Made by a program: the position numbers and the translations under genes. Source: Stachybotrys elegans (Eukaryota > Ascomycota > Sordariomycetes > Hypocreales > Stachybotryaceae). Taken from it: a stretch of 64,000 nt of DNA. This document shows, piece after piece, positions 53,907-64,000 of the stretch. The notes under the pieces are model-generated. The model ran no database searches, was not told the origin of the DNA, and saw only the letters and a program-made list of their open reading frames with translations. Within the stretch, counting starts at the first letter, position 1; each line of letters opens with the position of its first letter. The DNA lies in contig JAGPNK010000009.1 of the NCBI GenBank assembly GCA_020746835.1, positions 744,001-808,000 on the forward strand, in the 5' to 3' direction.

Positions 53907-55710
53907 ATGCCTGCCGAAGAGTCCAAACCTGTCGACCCGGCCGTCGCCGAGGCGGACGCTAAGCTCAAGGGGAAGGACGTGGAGATTGAGTCGGGGTCGG
54001 AGGACGAGGAGGAGCACGCGGCCGACGACGCAACAGCCGAAGCCGGGTCTGCACCCGCCGCCACCGCCGCGAAGAAGAAGAAAAAGAGGTCTAAGCGCAA
54101 GAGGATAAAGGATGCCCTCACCGGAGGCTCTAGCAGCAGCAAGGAGGCGGAGCTGCAGCAGGCGCTGGCAAACCTCGAGCCCGAGCAGCTCAAGGAGCTC
54201 ATGAAGCTGAACCCGGGCCTGGCCCGCGAGATGGAGGGCGTGGCGGGCACCTCGAACCCTTCGGCCGACCAGGCGGCCGATGCTCTCAAGAAGATGAATC
54301 TGCAGGAGATCATGACGGGCCTGGCGGCAGGCGGCAAGAATGCCAAGGACATGGGCTCCTACAAGTTCTGGCAGACGCAGCCCGTGCCCAAGTTTGGTGA
54401 GGAGTCCATCGACGAGGAGGGCCCCCTCAAGATCCAGACCATTGAGGAGGTTCCTAAGGAGCCGTCGCCCCTGGTGGCCGGGTTCGAGTGGGTGACGATG
54501 GACCTGACGAGCGATGAGGAAATCAAGGAGGTTTACGAGCTGCTCAACGGGCATTACGTCGAGGACGACGAGGCCATGTTCCGTTTCAACTACTCTCCTG
54601 CAATTTTGAGATGGTACGTCTTGACAAGGAAAAACGGGAAGATGACCTGACCCGCCTGCTAACAGAACTCAAGGGCAATGATGGCGCCGGGCTGGAAAGC
54701 GCGGTATCACGTCGGTGTCCGCGCAACGCAATCGCGCAAGCTCGTCGCCTTCATCTCCGCCATCCCCGTCAACCTGCGCGTCCGCGGCAACATGATTCTG
54801 TGCTCCGAGGTCAACTTCCTCTGCGTGCACAAGAAGCTCCGCGGCAAGCGTCTCACGCCCGTCCTCATCAAGGAGATCACGCGCCGCAGCAACGAAGACG
54901 GCATCTGGCAAGGCCTCTTCACGGCCGGCATCGTCCTGCCCAAGCCCATCAGCACCTGCCGCTACTTCCACCGTGCCATCAACTGGATGAAGCTGTACGA
55001 GTGCGGCTTCAGCCCCCTGCCCCCGGGCAGTAAGCCTGCCTACCAGGTCCGACGGTTTGCCCTGCCCGACAATACCTCGACCAAGGGCCTGCGAAAGATT
55101 GAGGAGAAGGACATTGATCAGGTCATGGATTTGATGCGCCGCTACAACAAGCGATACGATATGGCCCCCGAGTACTCTCGCGAAGAGGCCGTGCACTGGT
55201 TCATCCCTAAGATCACCCCCGAGTCGGAGCAGGTCATCTGGACCTATGTTGTTGAGGTATGTTCTGAGCTGTCTAGCACTGTTGGAACCTTGGCTAATGC
55301 GTTCGCAGGATGAGAATGGAAAGATCACTGACTTCTTTTCCTTCTTCTCCGTCGAGTCCTCCGTCATCAACAACAACAAGCACAGCATCGTGCGCGTCGC
55401 ATACCTCTTCTACTACGCCACCGAAGCCGGCACCATCGTTCCCGAGGACCGCAAGCTCCTCAAGAATCGGCTGAACGAGCTCATTGGCGACGCGCTTATC
55501 CTGGCTAAGAAGTACAACTTTGACGTCCTCAACGCGCTGACCCTCATGGACAATGCCCTATTCCTCGAGGACCTCAAGTTTGGCGGCGGAGACGGCCAGC
55601 TGCACTACTACCTCTTCAACTACAGGATGAACCCCATCGCCGGCGGTGTCGATCAGAAGAACAAGCTGGACGAGAAGAACCTGAGTGGAATTGGCATGGT
55701 GATGCTGTAG
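53907..55710 (+). CDS. NMT1: Glycylpeptide N-tetradecanoyltransferase (N-myristoyltransferase)
   Basis: Three exons (53907-54613, 54674-55256, 55309-55710; introns of 60 and 52 nt) give 563 residues. The N-terminus is acidic and Lys-rich ([11 protein letters not shown] near residue 56), as in ribosome-targeting tails of NMTs. The GNAT-like catalytic halves follow: [27 protein letters not shown] across the first junction, [20 protein letters not shown], and [17 protein letters not shown]. The enzyme transfers myristate from myristoyl-CoA to N-terminal Gly of target proteins in the cytosol and is essential in fungi. The C-terminal residues SGIGMVML fit the family, whose terminal carboxylate is the catalytic base. 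A likely substrate, RTC5, is encoded in the same window. Confidence 0.96.
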
Positions 55711-55832
55711 GCGCGGGAACGGACCCTTTTGAATCATTGTTGCAAGTGTAAACGCCAGCCTAGTTCTATCTCTATTCCAAAAAGGAAATTTCGAGACTCA
55801 AGAGTAACGAAAATTTCAGAAAGGTGTCGGTA

Positions 55833-57018
55833 TCATAGCTTTCCACATGCCTGCAGGCGCTCCTCGAGCAACTCGTTGAACCACACCGCTCGCTCCATGA
55901 TGGGTGCGTGTCCCATCCCCTCCACAATGAGCCCGACGCTCGGCTCGATTATCTTGATCAGCTTCTCCCCATTAGGCCTTGTAATCAAATTGTCCCGCGT
56001 ACCGTGCATGATCATGATGCGATCCCGACCGACCGCGTCCGCCATGGCTCGAAGCTGCTCGGGCGTCTTGCGATGTAGCCCGGCTGCCGTAAGCTGACAT
56101 AGTAGGCCTTTCCTGGTAAAGCCCGTCCCGTGGCGTTTGTGAATCTCTTGCGCCTGGAATCGCTGAAAGTTGGTCTCAAAATGCAAATATTGGCCATCTG
56201 GCGTTCCAGGCACGGGGTCGCAGTTAGGAGTTGTGTCTGGTGAAGGGACCAGGCCTTCATCGGCAGCAGTGAGCCACTCCTCGACAAATATCTGATGTGC
56301 CGTGTCCGAGATGGCGCGGTCCTCCGTCTTGGGTACCATAAAGCCAATGACGTCGTGAATAGTTTCTTGGAAGGACTTGTTATTCTCGACGGCGGCAGAG
56401 GTACACAAGAGAGATAGCGATTGGAGGCGCGAAGGGATGGCGCAAGCTATCTCTTGGGCTATCATGCCGCCCATTGAGATTCCGACGAGGTTGATCTCTC
56501 GCTCCTTTGTCCACCCAACGTGGTCCATCACTTCGATGATATCGCGTCCCAGCTCATATGTGCTGTAGCGAGCTACGGGCTTGTCACTGCCACCCATTCC
56601 GCGGTTATCCAGAATCAGAACCGAGTAGTCATCACGGCGGTCATGACCAAAATAGCACGTTTGACGCTGCCACGAGGACTTGACGCCGGCGAGTCCCATG
56701 ATGAGCTTGGGCGCGTATGTTAGTGAAGCCATGGCAAGATTTGCCAATAAGTAGACATACGACAATCTTCTGGGGTCCTACGCCGTGGATCTCCCATTCG
56801 ATATTAATTGGTCCGCCACGGTCTTTCGCGGCTGCCAACCTTCCCTCACGATCGGGCCTCAGCCCCCATATCGTGGAAGGGTAGGCGGGGTGGTTGAGAG
56901 TCTCTTCGACAGATGGAAAAGGGGTAGGCATGGAGGCCTCGTTCTGTGGTGCGCTGGCCGGGGGATGCTGGTTGTCATTTTGCAGCAGACGACTGAGGAT
57001 TTGGCCAGCTCGAAACAT
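55833..57018 (-). CDS. Alpha/beta hydrolase of unknown substrate
   Basis: Two exons (56761-57018 and 55833-56705; 55-nt intron) give 376 residues. Splicing restores PQKIVLIMGLAGVKSSWQRQ. The motif LDNRGMGGSDKPV is typical of the cofactor-free hydrolase fold. The nucleophile elbow reads LVGISMGGMI. The acid is in MHGTRDNLI and the His in VEGMGHAPI, so the triad is complete. It resembles epoxide hydrolase/esterase-type proteins; a specific substrate is not deducible. No signal peptide is seen; the N-terminus (MFRAGQILSRLLQND) could be a weak mitochondrial presequence. The 3' end is 122 bp from NMT1 and convergent with it. Confidence 0.9.
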
Positions 57019-58085
57019 GGTTGCGTACAAGTATATACGAGGAAAAGACAGATTTGACAAGGGGAGAGAGAGGTAAGCACGAATGCTGGCTAAAGGCAGG
57101 ACGCTACAAAGAAATGAAGATGCATGCAAGTCGTTCGTTTGGCCCAGAGCTGGGATGCATTTCGACGAACCTCGGTTTCTCACTGCAGTTGACGTAGGGT
57201 CCTTCAGAGCAGCCTAGTGCAGTGGGTTTCAATGACTCCGACGTCACAAGGCGCGATCTGGGTACGGTGGTATAGGGCAAAAGGTCCGAAAGTGAACAAT
57301 GACAGTTTTCGCTACTGAGCATACATACAGAAGAAGGCAGAAAAGGGATACCAAAATAGGAGGACATGTAACCTTCCAAAAATCCTTTTTCCATAGCGGC
57401 CCCTTTTTGAAGCCCTCAAAATAGCCTTTCTAGCAGCCTTCACTATAGTAGTCCTCGCAGAAGCGCTCATAGCAGCCTTTGCAACAGCGCTCACAACAGC
57501 TATCACAGCAGGACTTTTAGTAGCTTCTAGCATAACTCTGATAATCATAAAAATCTCATTTTAATGATAGCCTTTGAAATAGTCATTCAAGCGACCCTTT
57601 CATTATGACTTTTATATATTTTCTTTATACTTAGTAGCAAAAATAGATGCTTTTTCCCTATACCGCCGTACATACTTGTATGTAACGAGGGGCCTGAGCC
57701 GAAGCCAGGGCACCCGTGGGCCTCAACCCCAGACCCCACGTTATGACGGCGCATACGATAGGGGCCCATTTAGCGGCTGAATGCTACAACTCACTTCACC
57801 TGTAGTGGTCAAGGACGAAACGACAGTCACAGGACGCATTGACTTCTGTTTGCATGGTTCCTTTTCGCTATCATGATGTCGAAGCTGGTTCTATGCCGTG
57901 CCATATACATGGGTTTCATCTATTGTACACGGTCCCTGTCCTGTAGCACATTCAATGCCATGAGACTTGTTTGCTTTTTCGCCGCAACCCTCCCAGTCTT
58001 TGGATTCTGCCATGAAAGTGCCCCTCGGCCATTTCAAGAGCACCTCGTGTGCATCCTTGGCGCAAAGCCATGAAAAGGGCTACAC
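57019..58085. other. Intergenic region with a degenerate alanine-codon-like repeat
   Basis: About 1.07 kb between two minus-strand genes. A low-complexity stretch rich in AGCAGCCTT and AGCGCTCA words lies at 57395-57600 (listed separately). A small frame at 57873 with a hydrophobic start was considered and not accepted. Confidence 0.55.
57395..57600. repeat. Degenerate short-unit repeat (AGCAGCCTT/AGCGCTCA words)
   Basis: Words such as TAGCAGCCTT, ACAGCGCTCA and TAGCCTTT recur with irregular spacing and many substitutions, mixing GCN codons with TAG/ATA triplets. This looks like an old, decayed minisatellite rather than a gene. Both strands have partial open frames only because the words avoid stops in one register. 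Confidence 0.6.
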
Positions 58086-59116
58086 CTACCTCTCACCTGC
58101 CAGGCGGCGGCTCTGAACTTCACCCAGAGCCTTGGTGCCGCTGAGGAATGCAACTCCGCCAATGGCTAGCATGAAGGGCAGCGTATCGAGCAGCTTCCAG
58201 GTGGTGTAGTAGAGGAAGAAGACACCCTCCATGGCCATGATGGATCCGAAGAACACAGCGTGGGACACGGGGGCAGTGCTCAGAGCCTTCTGCAGGTGGT
58301 CCACGTTGCCGCCCAGCATCGCCCACTATATTTCTACAGTCAGCAAATGTATACAATTCCCGGTAGAACATGATAACCTACACCGACGAAGACGGCGGGA
58401 ATGGTGGCAAGAACAGCCAGAGCAAAGAAGGCCGAGATGACCTTGGGCGGGCTCTTGGCATCGGGCTTGAAAATGTGGTGAATCTCGTTGAGCTTGCCGT
58501 ATCGAATGGCCGGCGCGGGCTTCACGACCGGTGCATTCGGGTCGAGGACAACGTCGATATCAAAGACGGGGCTGGCGTATCCGGCCGAGGTGCCGAAAGA
58601 CCCAATCACGAGGCTGGCTTCGAGGGGGGTCTCTGACTGGAGGAGTTGGATCGGGATGTCCTTGTGAGTCTGTATCTGTCAGCTACCGTGGTTTTCCAAT
58701 GTCTCTTCTACCAATGAGCTTACAATCTCCACGGCGCCAGCGCCAGTAGCCTTCAGCGTGAGAGGAAACGGCGCCTCCAAGCCCGAAGATTCCTTGAGCA
58801 CCAGGAAAGCTTGGTGCGGCCTCTTGGCCTTGGAGCCCTCCTTCAGCGTCAATGACAGCTTCAGCGTATCCTTGTGACCAAAGGCGACTGCATTCTTGAC
58901 GCGGTCGGTCGTGGTGAACCTGCAGAGGTCAGCACGTCAATCCGGAGCTGCCCACGCCATATGAAACGTGTACTCGACTGGAGGAGCTCACTTCTCGGTG
59001 GCTTGGTCGCCTGACTTGGTTCCGACGGACACTTTGGCGTCGGAAAAGCCCCAGGACGAGGCGGCGCTCGCGGCGCTCGCCAGGAGCAGTAGGGACGATG
59101 CGATCGAGAACCGCAT
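58086..59116 (-). CDS. SWP1: Oligosaccharyltransferase subunit, ribophorin II/Swp1
   Basis: Four exons (58992-59116, 58724-58919, 58382-58669, 58086-58325) give 282 residues. Residues 1-18 are a signal peptide (MRFSIASSLLLLASAASA). A lumenal beta-rich domain includes KLSLTLKEGSKAKRPHQAF and IRYGKLNEIHHIFKPDAKSP. Three membrane helices follow (FFALAVLATIPAVFVG, FFGSIMAMEGVFFLYYT and a third near FMLAIGGVAFLSG). By family Swp1 is a structural subunit of the ER complex that transfers glycan from dolichol to Asn. Two in-frame acceptors 6 nt apart (exon 3 starting at 58669 or 58675) are both possible. The third splice restores VFVGWAMLGGNVDHL. Confidence 0.9.
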
Positions 59117-59563
59117 GGTGGGCAGGCAGTTGTATGTGACGGAGAAGCTGATGGGTGACAGCTTGGGGAGCTTTCCGCTAGAGGGTTACGTGGTTGAAGG
59201 TGGAGGCGTGTGATTGGCCAGGGGTGTTGAGGTACACTGTGCGCATTGCCGGTAGACACGTTGCAAAAGTGCCCACCTGGCATCATCCGTATTTTGTGAG
59301 CATCTACATTCAGACTTCTCATGTCTCGTCGAGATGTTGTTTTCTGGCTCGATTTTTCTTCTTCTCGTTTTATTTAATAAACTCTTCCTAATTACGTAGA
59401 TTGATACCCACATATACGCAAGTGTAATGATAGCCAGCCTACAATTGGAAGATGCCCCGACTTGTATTCAAGCATCACATGATATTGTTCCATGATTCAG
59501 TCATTCATATCCCACCAAATCCCATATAAACGCCATAAACACCTTTATCTTTTGCTCCCGGGC
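59117..59563. other. Intergenic region
   Basis: About 450 bp holding the SWP1 promoter and the 3' end of the next gene. AT-rich near 59330-59400. No gene is supported. Confidence 0.65.
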
Positions 59564-60769
59564 CTACAGTTCAGTCCGTTTGCTGTGAACTGAGCCAGTT
59601 GTCTCGCTCCTCTTCTCCGGCTTGACCGCCCTCTTGGGCATGTGATCCTTTAGATCCATCCACTCAACGGTGAAGGCCGTCACAATCTTGGCCCAGTCCC
59701 TGACGGTGGGCAAATCAAGGTGCTCGCCGTCGTCCTCCATCTTGTGCCACACGTCAGGGAAGGGGCTGGGGATGATGTGCAGAATCTCGACACCCCGCTT
59801 CATGAAGGGCACATGGTCATCCTCGATGTAGCCGCGTCCAAAATGCTTGATATCTTGGCCAGCCTCGGGCAGGAATGGATTCCTAGGTTTGGCCTCGAGA
59901 AGGCCGAGCTTGCGCATTCGCTGCTCCAATGAACCCATGTTGGAGTATGCCCAGTTCGTAGTGAGGAAGTACGAGGGGACGACGGGATCTGCCGACCCAA
60001 GAAGATCAAGGAGAACAAACAGGCTGATGGAGTCGAGGGGCGTTCGGTAGGCAGACATGGCCGCATGGAACTCGCCATCCCACTGCTCAGCCAGAGATCT
60101 GTGATTCATTAGTATAGTTGCCTGGAACATTCTGACGGTTGTCGCCTACCTTGATCCGTATAGCGAATCAGTAGATGTCCAAGTCCTGAAAGCCTCCTCG
60201 CCATCCAGGAATAGGATCTGGACTCCTTCCGGCTGCTGCAGCATATCGTCGCCGCTCTCCTTCATAGCCTTCCACTTGGCGGTAAGAGCTTCGTCGATGG
60301 CCTTTGCCGCAAACATCAACATTGCGCACGGCGCAGCACTGTCGACGGCTCCGACAAACCCCGTAGGGCTGTATTTGCTATCATAATGTGCGACGAGAGT
60401 GAGTCTGCCGACGTCGCCAGCCGGTGACTCGGGCGGATCCCTACGGATAATGAGGTTGGAGAAGGGCACCTGCTTGTCACCGGTGACGGGAGTGGTGGAG
60501 GTCGAGTTCTGCCAGAGAATCTCCCAGTCGGGCAGCTCCTTCTTGAAGAAGTCAACAAAATGGCGCTGCACCTTGAAGTTGCCCTCGGTGCCGGAGACGC
60601 GGGGGATGAGGATGGGAGCGAGCAGGGCGCCGTTGTCGATGTCGAACTCGCTACCGGGCGAGGGGAGGTTTCGGAGGTCGTCGTCGGACAGGGCCGTCAG
60701 CGCGGCGGCAGCGCATGCCCACGAGACGAGCAGCCCAGCGAGGGCGACGAGGTTCCCGCGGCGAGGCAT
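59564..60769 (-). CDS. Glutaminyl-peptide cyclotransferase-like M28 metalloenzyme, secretory
   Basis: Two exons (60150-60769 and 59564-60098; 51-nt intron) give 384 residues. A signal sequence or anchor spans about 7-25 (LVALAGLLVSWACAAAALTA). The zinc site is visible: LVAHYDSKYSPTGFVGAVDS gives His and Asp ligands, LFLDGEEAF the Glu base and ligand region, and HIIPSPFPDVWHKMEDDGE the last His. The WTSTDSLYGSRSLAEQWD segment, restored by splicing, is diagnostic of glutaminyl cyclases rather than ordinary M28 aminopeptidases. By family the enzyme cyclises N-terminal Gln or Glu to pyroglutamate on secreted proteins. The C-terminus is basic. A start at 60799 is possible but MPRRGN gives the better signal peptide. 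Confidence 0.92.
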
Positions 60770-62287
60770 CGTCGAGGTCGAGAGTATGATTGAGCACAAG
60801 TTCAGCCTGGAACTTTAATCGGCATCCCGGAATTGGCAGGCCAAGTCCCCTCCTCCGGGTCGCGTGGGGGAGAATGCGCCAGGTGGGAGACACTGGTGTG
60901 AGGTCGTCGGAATTTCAGGCGAACAGCATGGCCTTTTGAGCTAGATGGGCAGTGCGTTGATTGCCGTCGTGTATTGCATTCAGCCACAGCAACAATGGCT
61001 TATTCCTTCAGTTCGGTTGTTCAGATTCAGAAGCAAAAGGACACGCCACGGCGTAGCGTCCTCCGACCGTCGCAGACCCCTGATCGGTCCCTGGTCGATC
61101 CCCGTCCGACGCTTGCTTACATGTGTCCTTAGCCCTGAGCGCTGCGAAATGTCTTGGGGTTGTCGATCTGGCTATGCAAATGGCGTCAGGCTGCCTCTGC
61201 ATTGTCCTCATATTGTCAAAAGAGGACTGCTGGCAGCGGCAGTGTCAGCACCAACGTTAAATGGTTTCAGAAACGCCACCCATCTAAATGGATGAGCCAC
61301 CAACTCACCATGACTACGAGGGGTTGATTGAATGAACAACTAGGGCGATAGACGGCATTGTCTGCCTATTAGCCTATGTTACCTCGGCTTCCTTACCCTT
61401 AATCGGAAAATACATACCAACCCCAACATCATTATTATGCCGTAAGAATGTAGATGCAGTAAGAATGTAGAGTCTTAGCGCACCGTCCTCGTCCGTCCTA
61501 CTAATCCAGGTTCATGGTACTTTCCATACATATACTGCTAAGTACAGTACATACCTACCACTGCGGTAGACGCCTTGGGTGTCCACTAATGCCATCCCAA
61601 GGCAACCCCACCTGATGCCTTCACTTGTGAAGCAACCTCACTCATCCTTGAACTTCACTTGAATCACATCAACCAACAACGCTCCAAGGTGGGTACACCG
61701 CTCAACATTAATGGCTCACCTCTCCATCCCTTTATTCCCGGCGGAACTGGAGTCCGGCAATGTCACCCTCCAGCGTTGATCGACACAAAGGAGTCGATAC
61801 GATTGGTGGGCACAGTGGTGTCTCTGATGCTCTTGGGAAGAGGGATGCATATAACAACTCGTGTTTCCTTTTCTGCTGCAAGCCACGTCATCGACGATAC
61901 GGCTGGCCAAGGAAAATGATTAAGCCAAGCTCAGCTAATGCGCCCTTGGGGTTGGTGCTGCAAGAACCTGGGCTATTGAGGTTTCTGGGATCGAATCAAA
62001 AGGTCCATCACACCTGTGTCCGGGTTCATCGTCAAAGCCCTGCGCGGATATCTTCTCACTAAGTCCGAAATGCGTCAGTGGTGCATGTAGATCATGTCAT
62101 TAAGTCCGATGCTGCACTCATGTTTGCGCGACAAAGCAATGACGGGCGAGGATTGTATCGAAAGGCGAGGACTATAAGAAGTCGCAGTCTCTTGATGAAC
62201 TGTGTGTGGCCGAGCGAGCATTATCGACACCTTCTTATAAAAGCAATAGGCGTATATTGAAGCTCATATACCAATTTTCTTTCAAAC
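60770..62287. other. 1.5-kb divergent intergenic region
   Basis: Between the glutaminyl cyclase gene (-) and the SDR gene (+). Short frames lack family motifs. The right end contains a TATA-like box at 62236-62243. No repeats of note. Confidence 0.6.
62236..62243 (+). promoter_or_regulatory. TATA-like box of the SDR gene
   Basis: TATAAAAG lies 45 bp upstream of ATG 62288, so the 5' leader would be very short if it is used. Confidence 0.5.
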
Positions 62288-63206
62288 ATGCCTTCAGACA
62301 CACCCGTTTGGTTCATTACAGGCGCCGGCACTGGCTTCGGCCAAGCCATTGCAAGAGAGGCTCTCAGCAGAGGGCACAAGGTCATTGCAACGGGCAGGAA
62401 GCCTCATACTCTGGTCGAGCTCGAATCCGCGGGTGCCAAGACGCAGCAGTTCGACGTCAATGCTCCTTCCGAGGTTGTTGAGGAGAAGATCAAGGAGGCG
62501 GTTGGCTTCTACGGCCGAATCACGCACCTGATCAACGCCGCCGGTTACGTTTTGGAGGGAGCCATCGAAGAAACTTCGTAAGTGGCCGACGTAGCAGGCT
62601 ATGTGAATGACATGGCTCCTAACACTCAACAGGGACAAGGAAATATATGACTCGCTCAACACCAACGTCATTGGCGCCATCAGAGTCACCCGTGCAGTCA
62701 CCCCCTACATGCGCGCCCAGGGATACGGCTTCATCGCCATCTTCGGCTCCTACTTCAGCTGGGTAGGCCAAGCAGGATGCGGCATGTACAACACCACCAA
62801 GTGGGCATGCAGCGGCTTGTCTGAAGGCCTAACGCAAGAGCTCAAGGCCTTTGGCATCACCGTCACCTGTGTTGAACCTGGAGGCTTCCGCACTGCCTTT
62901 CTTAACAAGGGCAAGCGGATCACCCCAGAGAAGTCGATGAAAGACGTGTATGAAGGAACTCCGGCGTACGAGTACATGAGGATGATGGACCTTGACGACA
63001 ACCAGCAGCTTGGAGATGTGGCCAAGGGTGCGACAGTCATCGTAGACGTCTTGACACAGACTGGGGTTGCAAAGGATAAGCCAGTTCCGCTACGAGTAGT
63101 TCTCGGAAGCGATTGCGTTGAAGGCATCAGAAGAAAATGTCGTGAGACACTGGCCCTACTGGATGAGTGGGAGGATGTGTTCGTGTCTACAGACATCAAA
63201 GCATAG
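62288..63206 (+). CDS. Classical short-chain dehydrogenase/reductase
   Basis: Two exons (62288-62577 and 62633-63206; 55-nt intron) give 287 residues. The NAD(P)-binding motif is TGAGTGFG (residues 11-18), and the active site has Ser in FGSYFSWVG and YNTTK (Tyr-x3-Lys) in GCGMYNTTKWACSG. The cofactor-binding Asp in FDVNAP and INAAGYVLEGAIEE are typical. ATG 62288 (MPSDTPVWFITGAG) fits the family start. An Arg in ATGRK after beta-2 suggests NADP(H). The substrate is unknown; similar fungal SDRs are often annotated as hydroxysteroid or retinol-type dehydrogenases without evidence. No neighbouring pathway genes point to a role. Confidence 0.93.
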
Positions 63207-63592
63207 AGGCACGAGATTATAGTCGGACAACATACCATATAAACAAATCTTCGCAAACACGTTGCGGTGTTATTCTAGTATTAGTACCACTCAAACTTTT
63301 CCTCCCTGATTAGCCGCGACGTCCCGCTGTGACGTCCCATCCAAACTCGTGATAACATGATCTCGTAATAGCCGTCAGCTGCCCGCAGCAGAAGTGGTTC
63401 GGAGCTAAAAGACAGCCAATGCAGATACAGTTCCCAAAGCAGTGTTTTCCCATTAAAAAGATGATGCAAGCGCGGCACGCTGCGTTCTAGTCTATAAATC
63501 CATGTCCCTCCAGGCTCATGGGGTTCCAGTGTGCACGCAGCCTCCCTGCGCGATGAAGGATGAGAATTGAAACGGGCGGCGGTCGTTGGCTC
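63207..63592. other. Convergent 3' region
   Basis: 386 bp between two convergent genes. No additional feature is visible. Confidence 0.65.
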
Positions 63593-64000
63593 TTAGTTCT
63601 GCTTGGCATTCTTGACAGCCTGCTCATACTTGTCCCGGGGGATGGTAAGAGCGTTGATGCCGAGGAAGTCGCAGATGCTCGTGATGACAAGGTAAGCCCA
63701 GCGGAAGTAAGCGATGAAGGCGAAGACAAAGTAGCCCCAGAGATAGAGGAGCTCCAACTCGGCGCTGACCTGGGGGAGACCGAACCGGGGCAAGTTGCCG
63801 ATGATGGCGCCGCCCACAAGCGGTGCCAACATGGTGGTCCAGAAGGGGAAGGGTTGACGCGTCAGATGCGCGAGGATCATCTTGGTGGTCATACGTCCAA
63901 AAACAAACGACATGGTCAAGCAGAAGAGCATCAGGTGGTTCTCGGGCAGCAGAGTGCTGTGGGGAGAATAGAGCCAGAGTCCGATGCAGAGGGTGTACAC
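63593..64000 (-). CDS. CDP-choline/CDP-ethanolamine phosphotransferase, C-terminal part (cut by window edge)
   Basis: The last ~135 residues of a multi-pass membrane protein are visible; the gene continues past position 64000. The segment LFCLTMSFVFGRMTTKMILA followed by HLTRQPFPFW is a signature of the Cpt1/Ept1 C-terminus, and four hydrophobic helices are present. By family these ER/Golgi enzymes make phosphatidylcholine or phosphatidylethanolamine from diacylglycerol and a CDP-alcohol. The catalytic CDP-alcohol motif lies in the missing N-terminal part, so choline versus ethanolamine specificity cannot be judged. The protein ends with KYEQAVKNAKQN. Confidence 0.9.
   Translation of the reverse strand: MYTLCIGLWLYSPHSTLLPENHLMLFCLTMSFVFGRMTTKMILAHLTRQPFPFWTTMLAPLVGGAIIGNLPRFGLPQVSAELELLYLWGYFVFAFIAYFRWAYLVITSICDFLGINALTIPRDKYEQAVKNAKQN

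Noticed and set aside
57873..58073. 66-codon frame with a hydrophobic, Cys-containing segment that looks like a small secreted protein
   Set aside because: No family match, no clear promoter, and the hydrophobic part is not at the start. Likely chance next to the SWP1 3' end.
1..64000. Biosynthetic gene cluster, CRISPR array or viral insertion
   Set aside because: No backbone synthase, P450/MFS grouping, direct-repeat/spacer pattern or viral protein was seen. The regulator, SDR and hydrolases are scattered and separated by housekeeping genes.

Overview
The window is nuclear DNA from a filamentous ascomycete, most likely a Sordariomycete and plausibly of the order Hypocreales (the order is inferred). 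Reasons: spliceosomal introns of roughly 41-104 nt with GTRNGT donors and short CTRAC-to-AG tails, no operons, C-ending codons in highly expressed genes, pyrimidine-rich 5' leaders, a Zn2Cys6 regulator, a secreted proteinase K-type subtilase, and fungal gene families such as ERG9, NMT1, GPI14, SWP1, RCF1, RTC5 and SWC3. I see no rRNA, tRNA, CRISPR array, intact transposon or virus. Twenty-two loci are supported: 20 complete genes, one disrupted gene and one gene cut by the right edge.

Layout. 1-16 kb: an NBS1-like DNA-damage protein (+), a membrane-anchored cytochrome b5-domain protein (-), a low-complexity coiled-coil protein with repeated FFYA motifs (+), a DnaJ/X-domain chaperone (-) and squalene synthase ERG9 (+). 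16-25 kb: a secreted subtilisin (-), about 5.2 kb with no recognisable gene, and an F-box-like protein (+). 25-34 kb: GPI mannosyltransferase GPI14 (-) divergent from a translin/TRAX protein (+), then a disrupted alpha/beta-hydrolase locus (+) convergent with a Zn2Cys6 transcription factor (-). 36-44 kb: an Asn/Gly/Asp-rich secreted protein (+), a membrane ZZ-finger/EF-hand protein (-) divergent from RCF1 (+), and RTC5 (-). 44-51 kb: two divergently transcribed, very acidic secreted proteins that I cannot name, and SWC3 (-). 51-64 kb: an ABHD12/BEM46-like hydrolase (+), N-myristoyltransferase (+), another alpha/beta hydrolase (-), OST subunit SWP1 (-), a glutaminyl cyclase-like M28 protein (-), a short-chain dehydrogenase (+) and the 3' end of a CDP-alcohol phosphotransferase (-).

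Most genes are independent housekeeping functions. Several act at the ER or cell surface (ERG9, GPI14, SWP1, glutaminyl cyclase, phosphotransferase), but nothing shows they form a functional cluster, and there is no secondary-metabolite backbone gene. The most unusual locus is 28,984-31,500. It is an esterase-like alpha/beta hydrolase whose nucleophile serine and catalytic histidine both look replaced. It carries an in-frame TAG where relatives have Trp, uses a GC-AG intron, and stays open for another 488 codons, the last ~290 of which match nothing I know. Also notable are an 8-nt and an 18-nt microexon and the divergent acidic secreted pair at 44.7-48.4 kb.

Exon boundaries were set by hand from splice signals, frame continuity and family motifs. 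No alignment or expression data were available.
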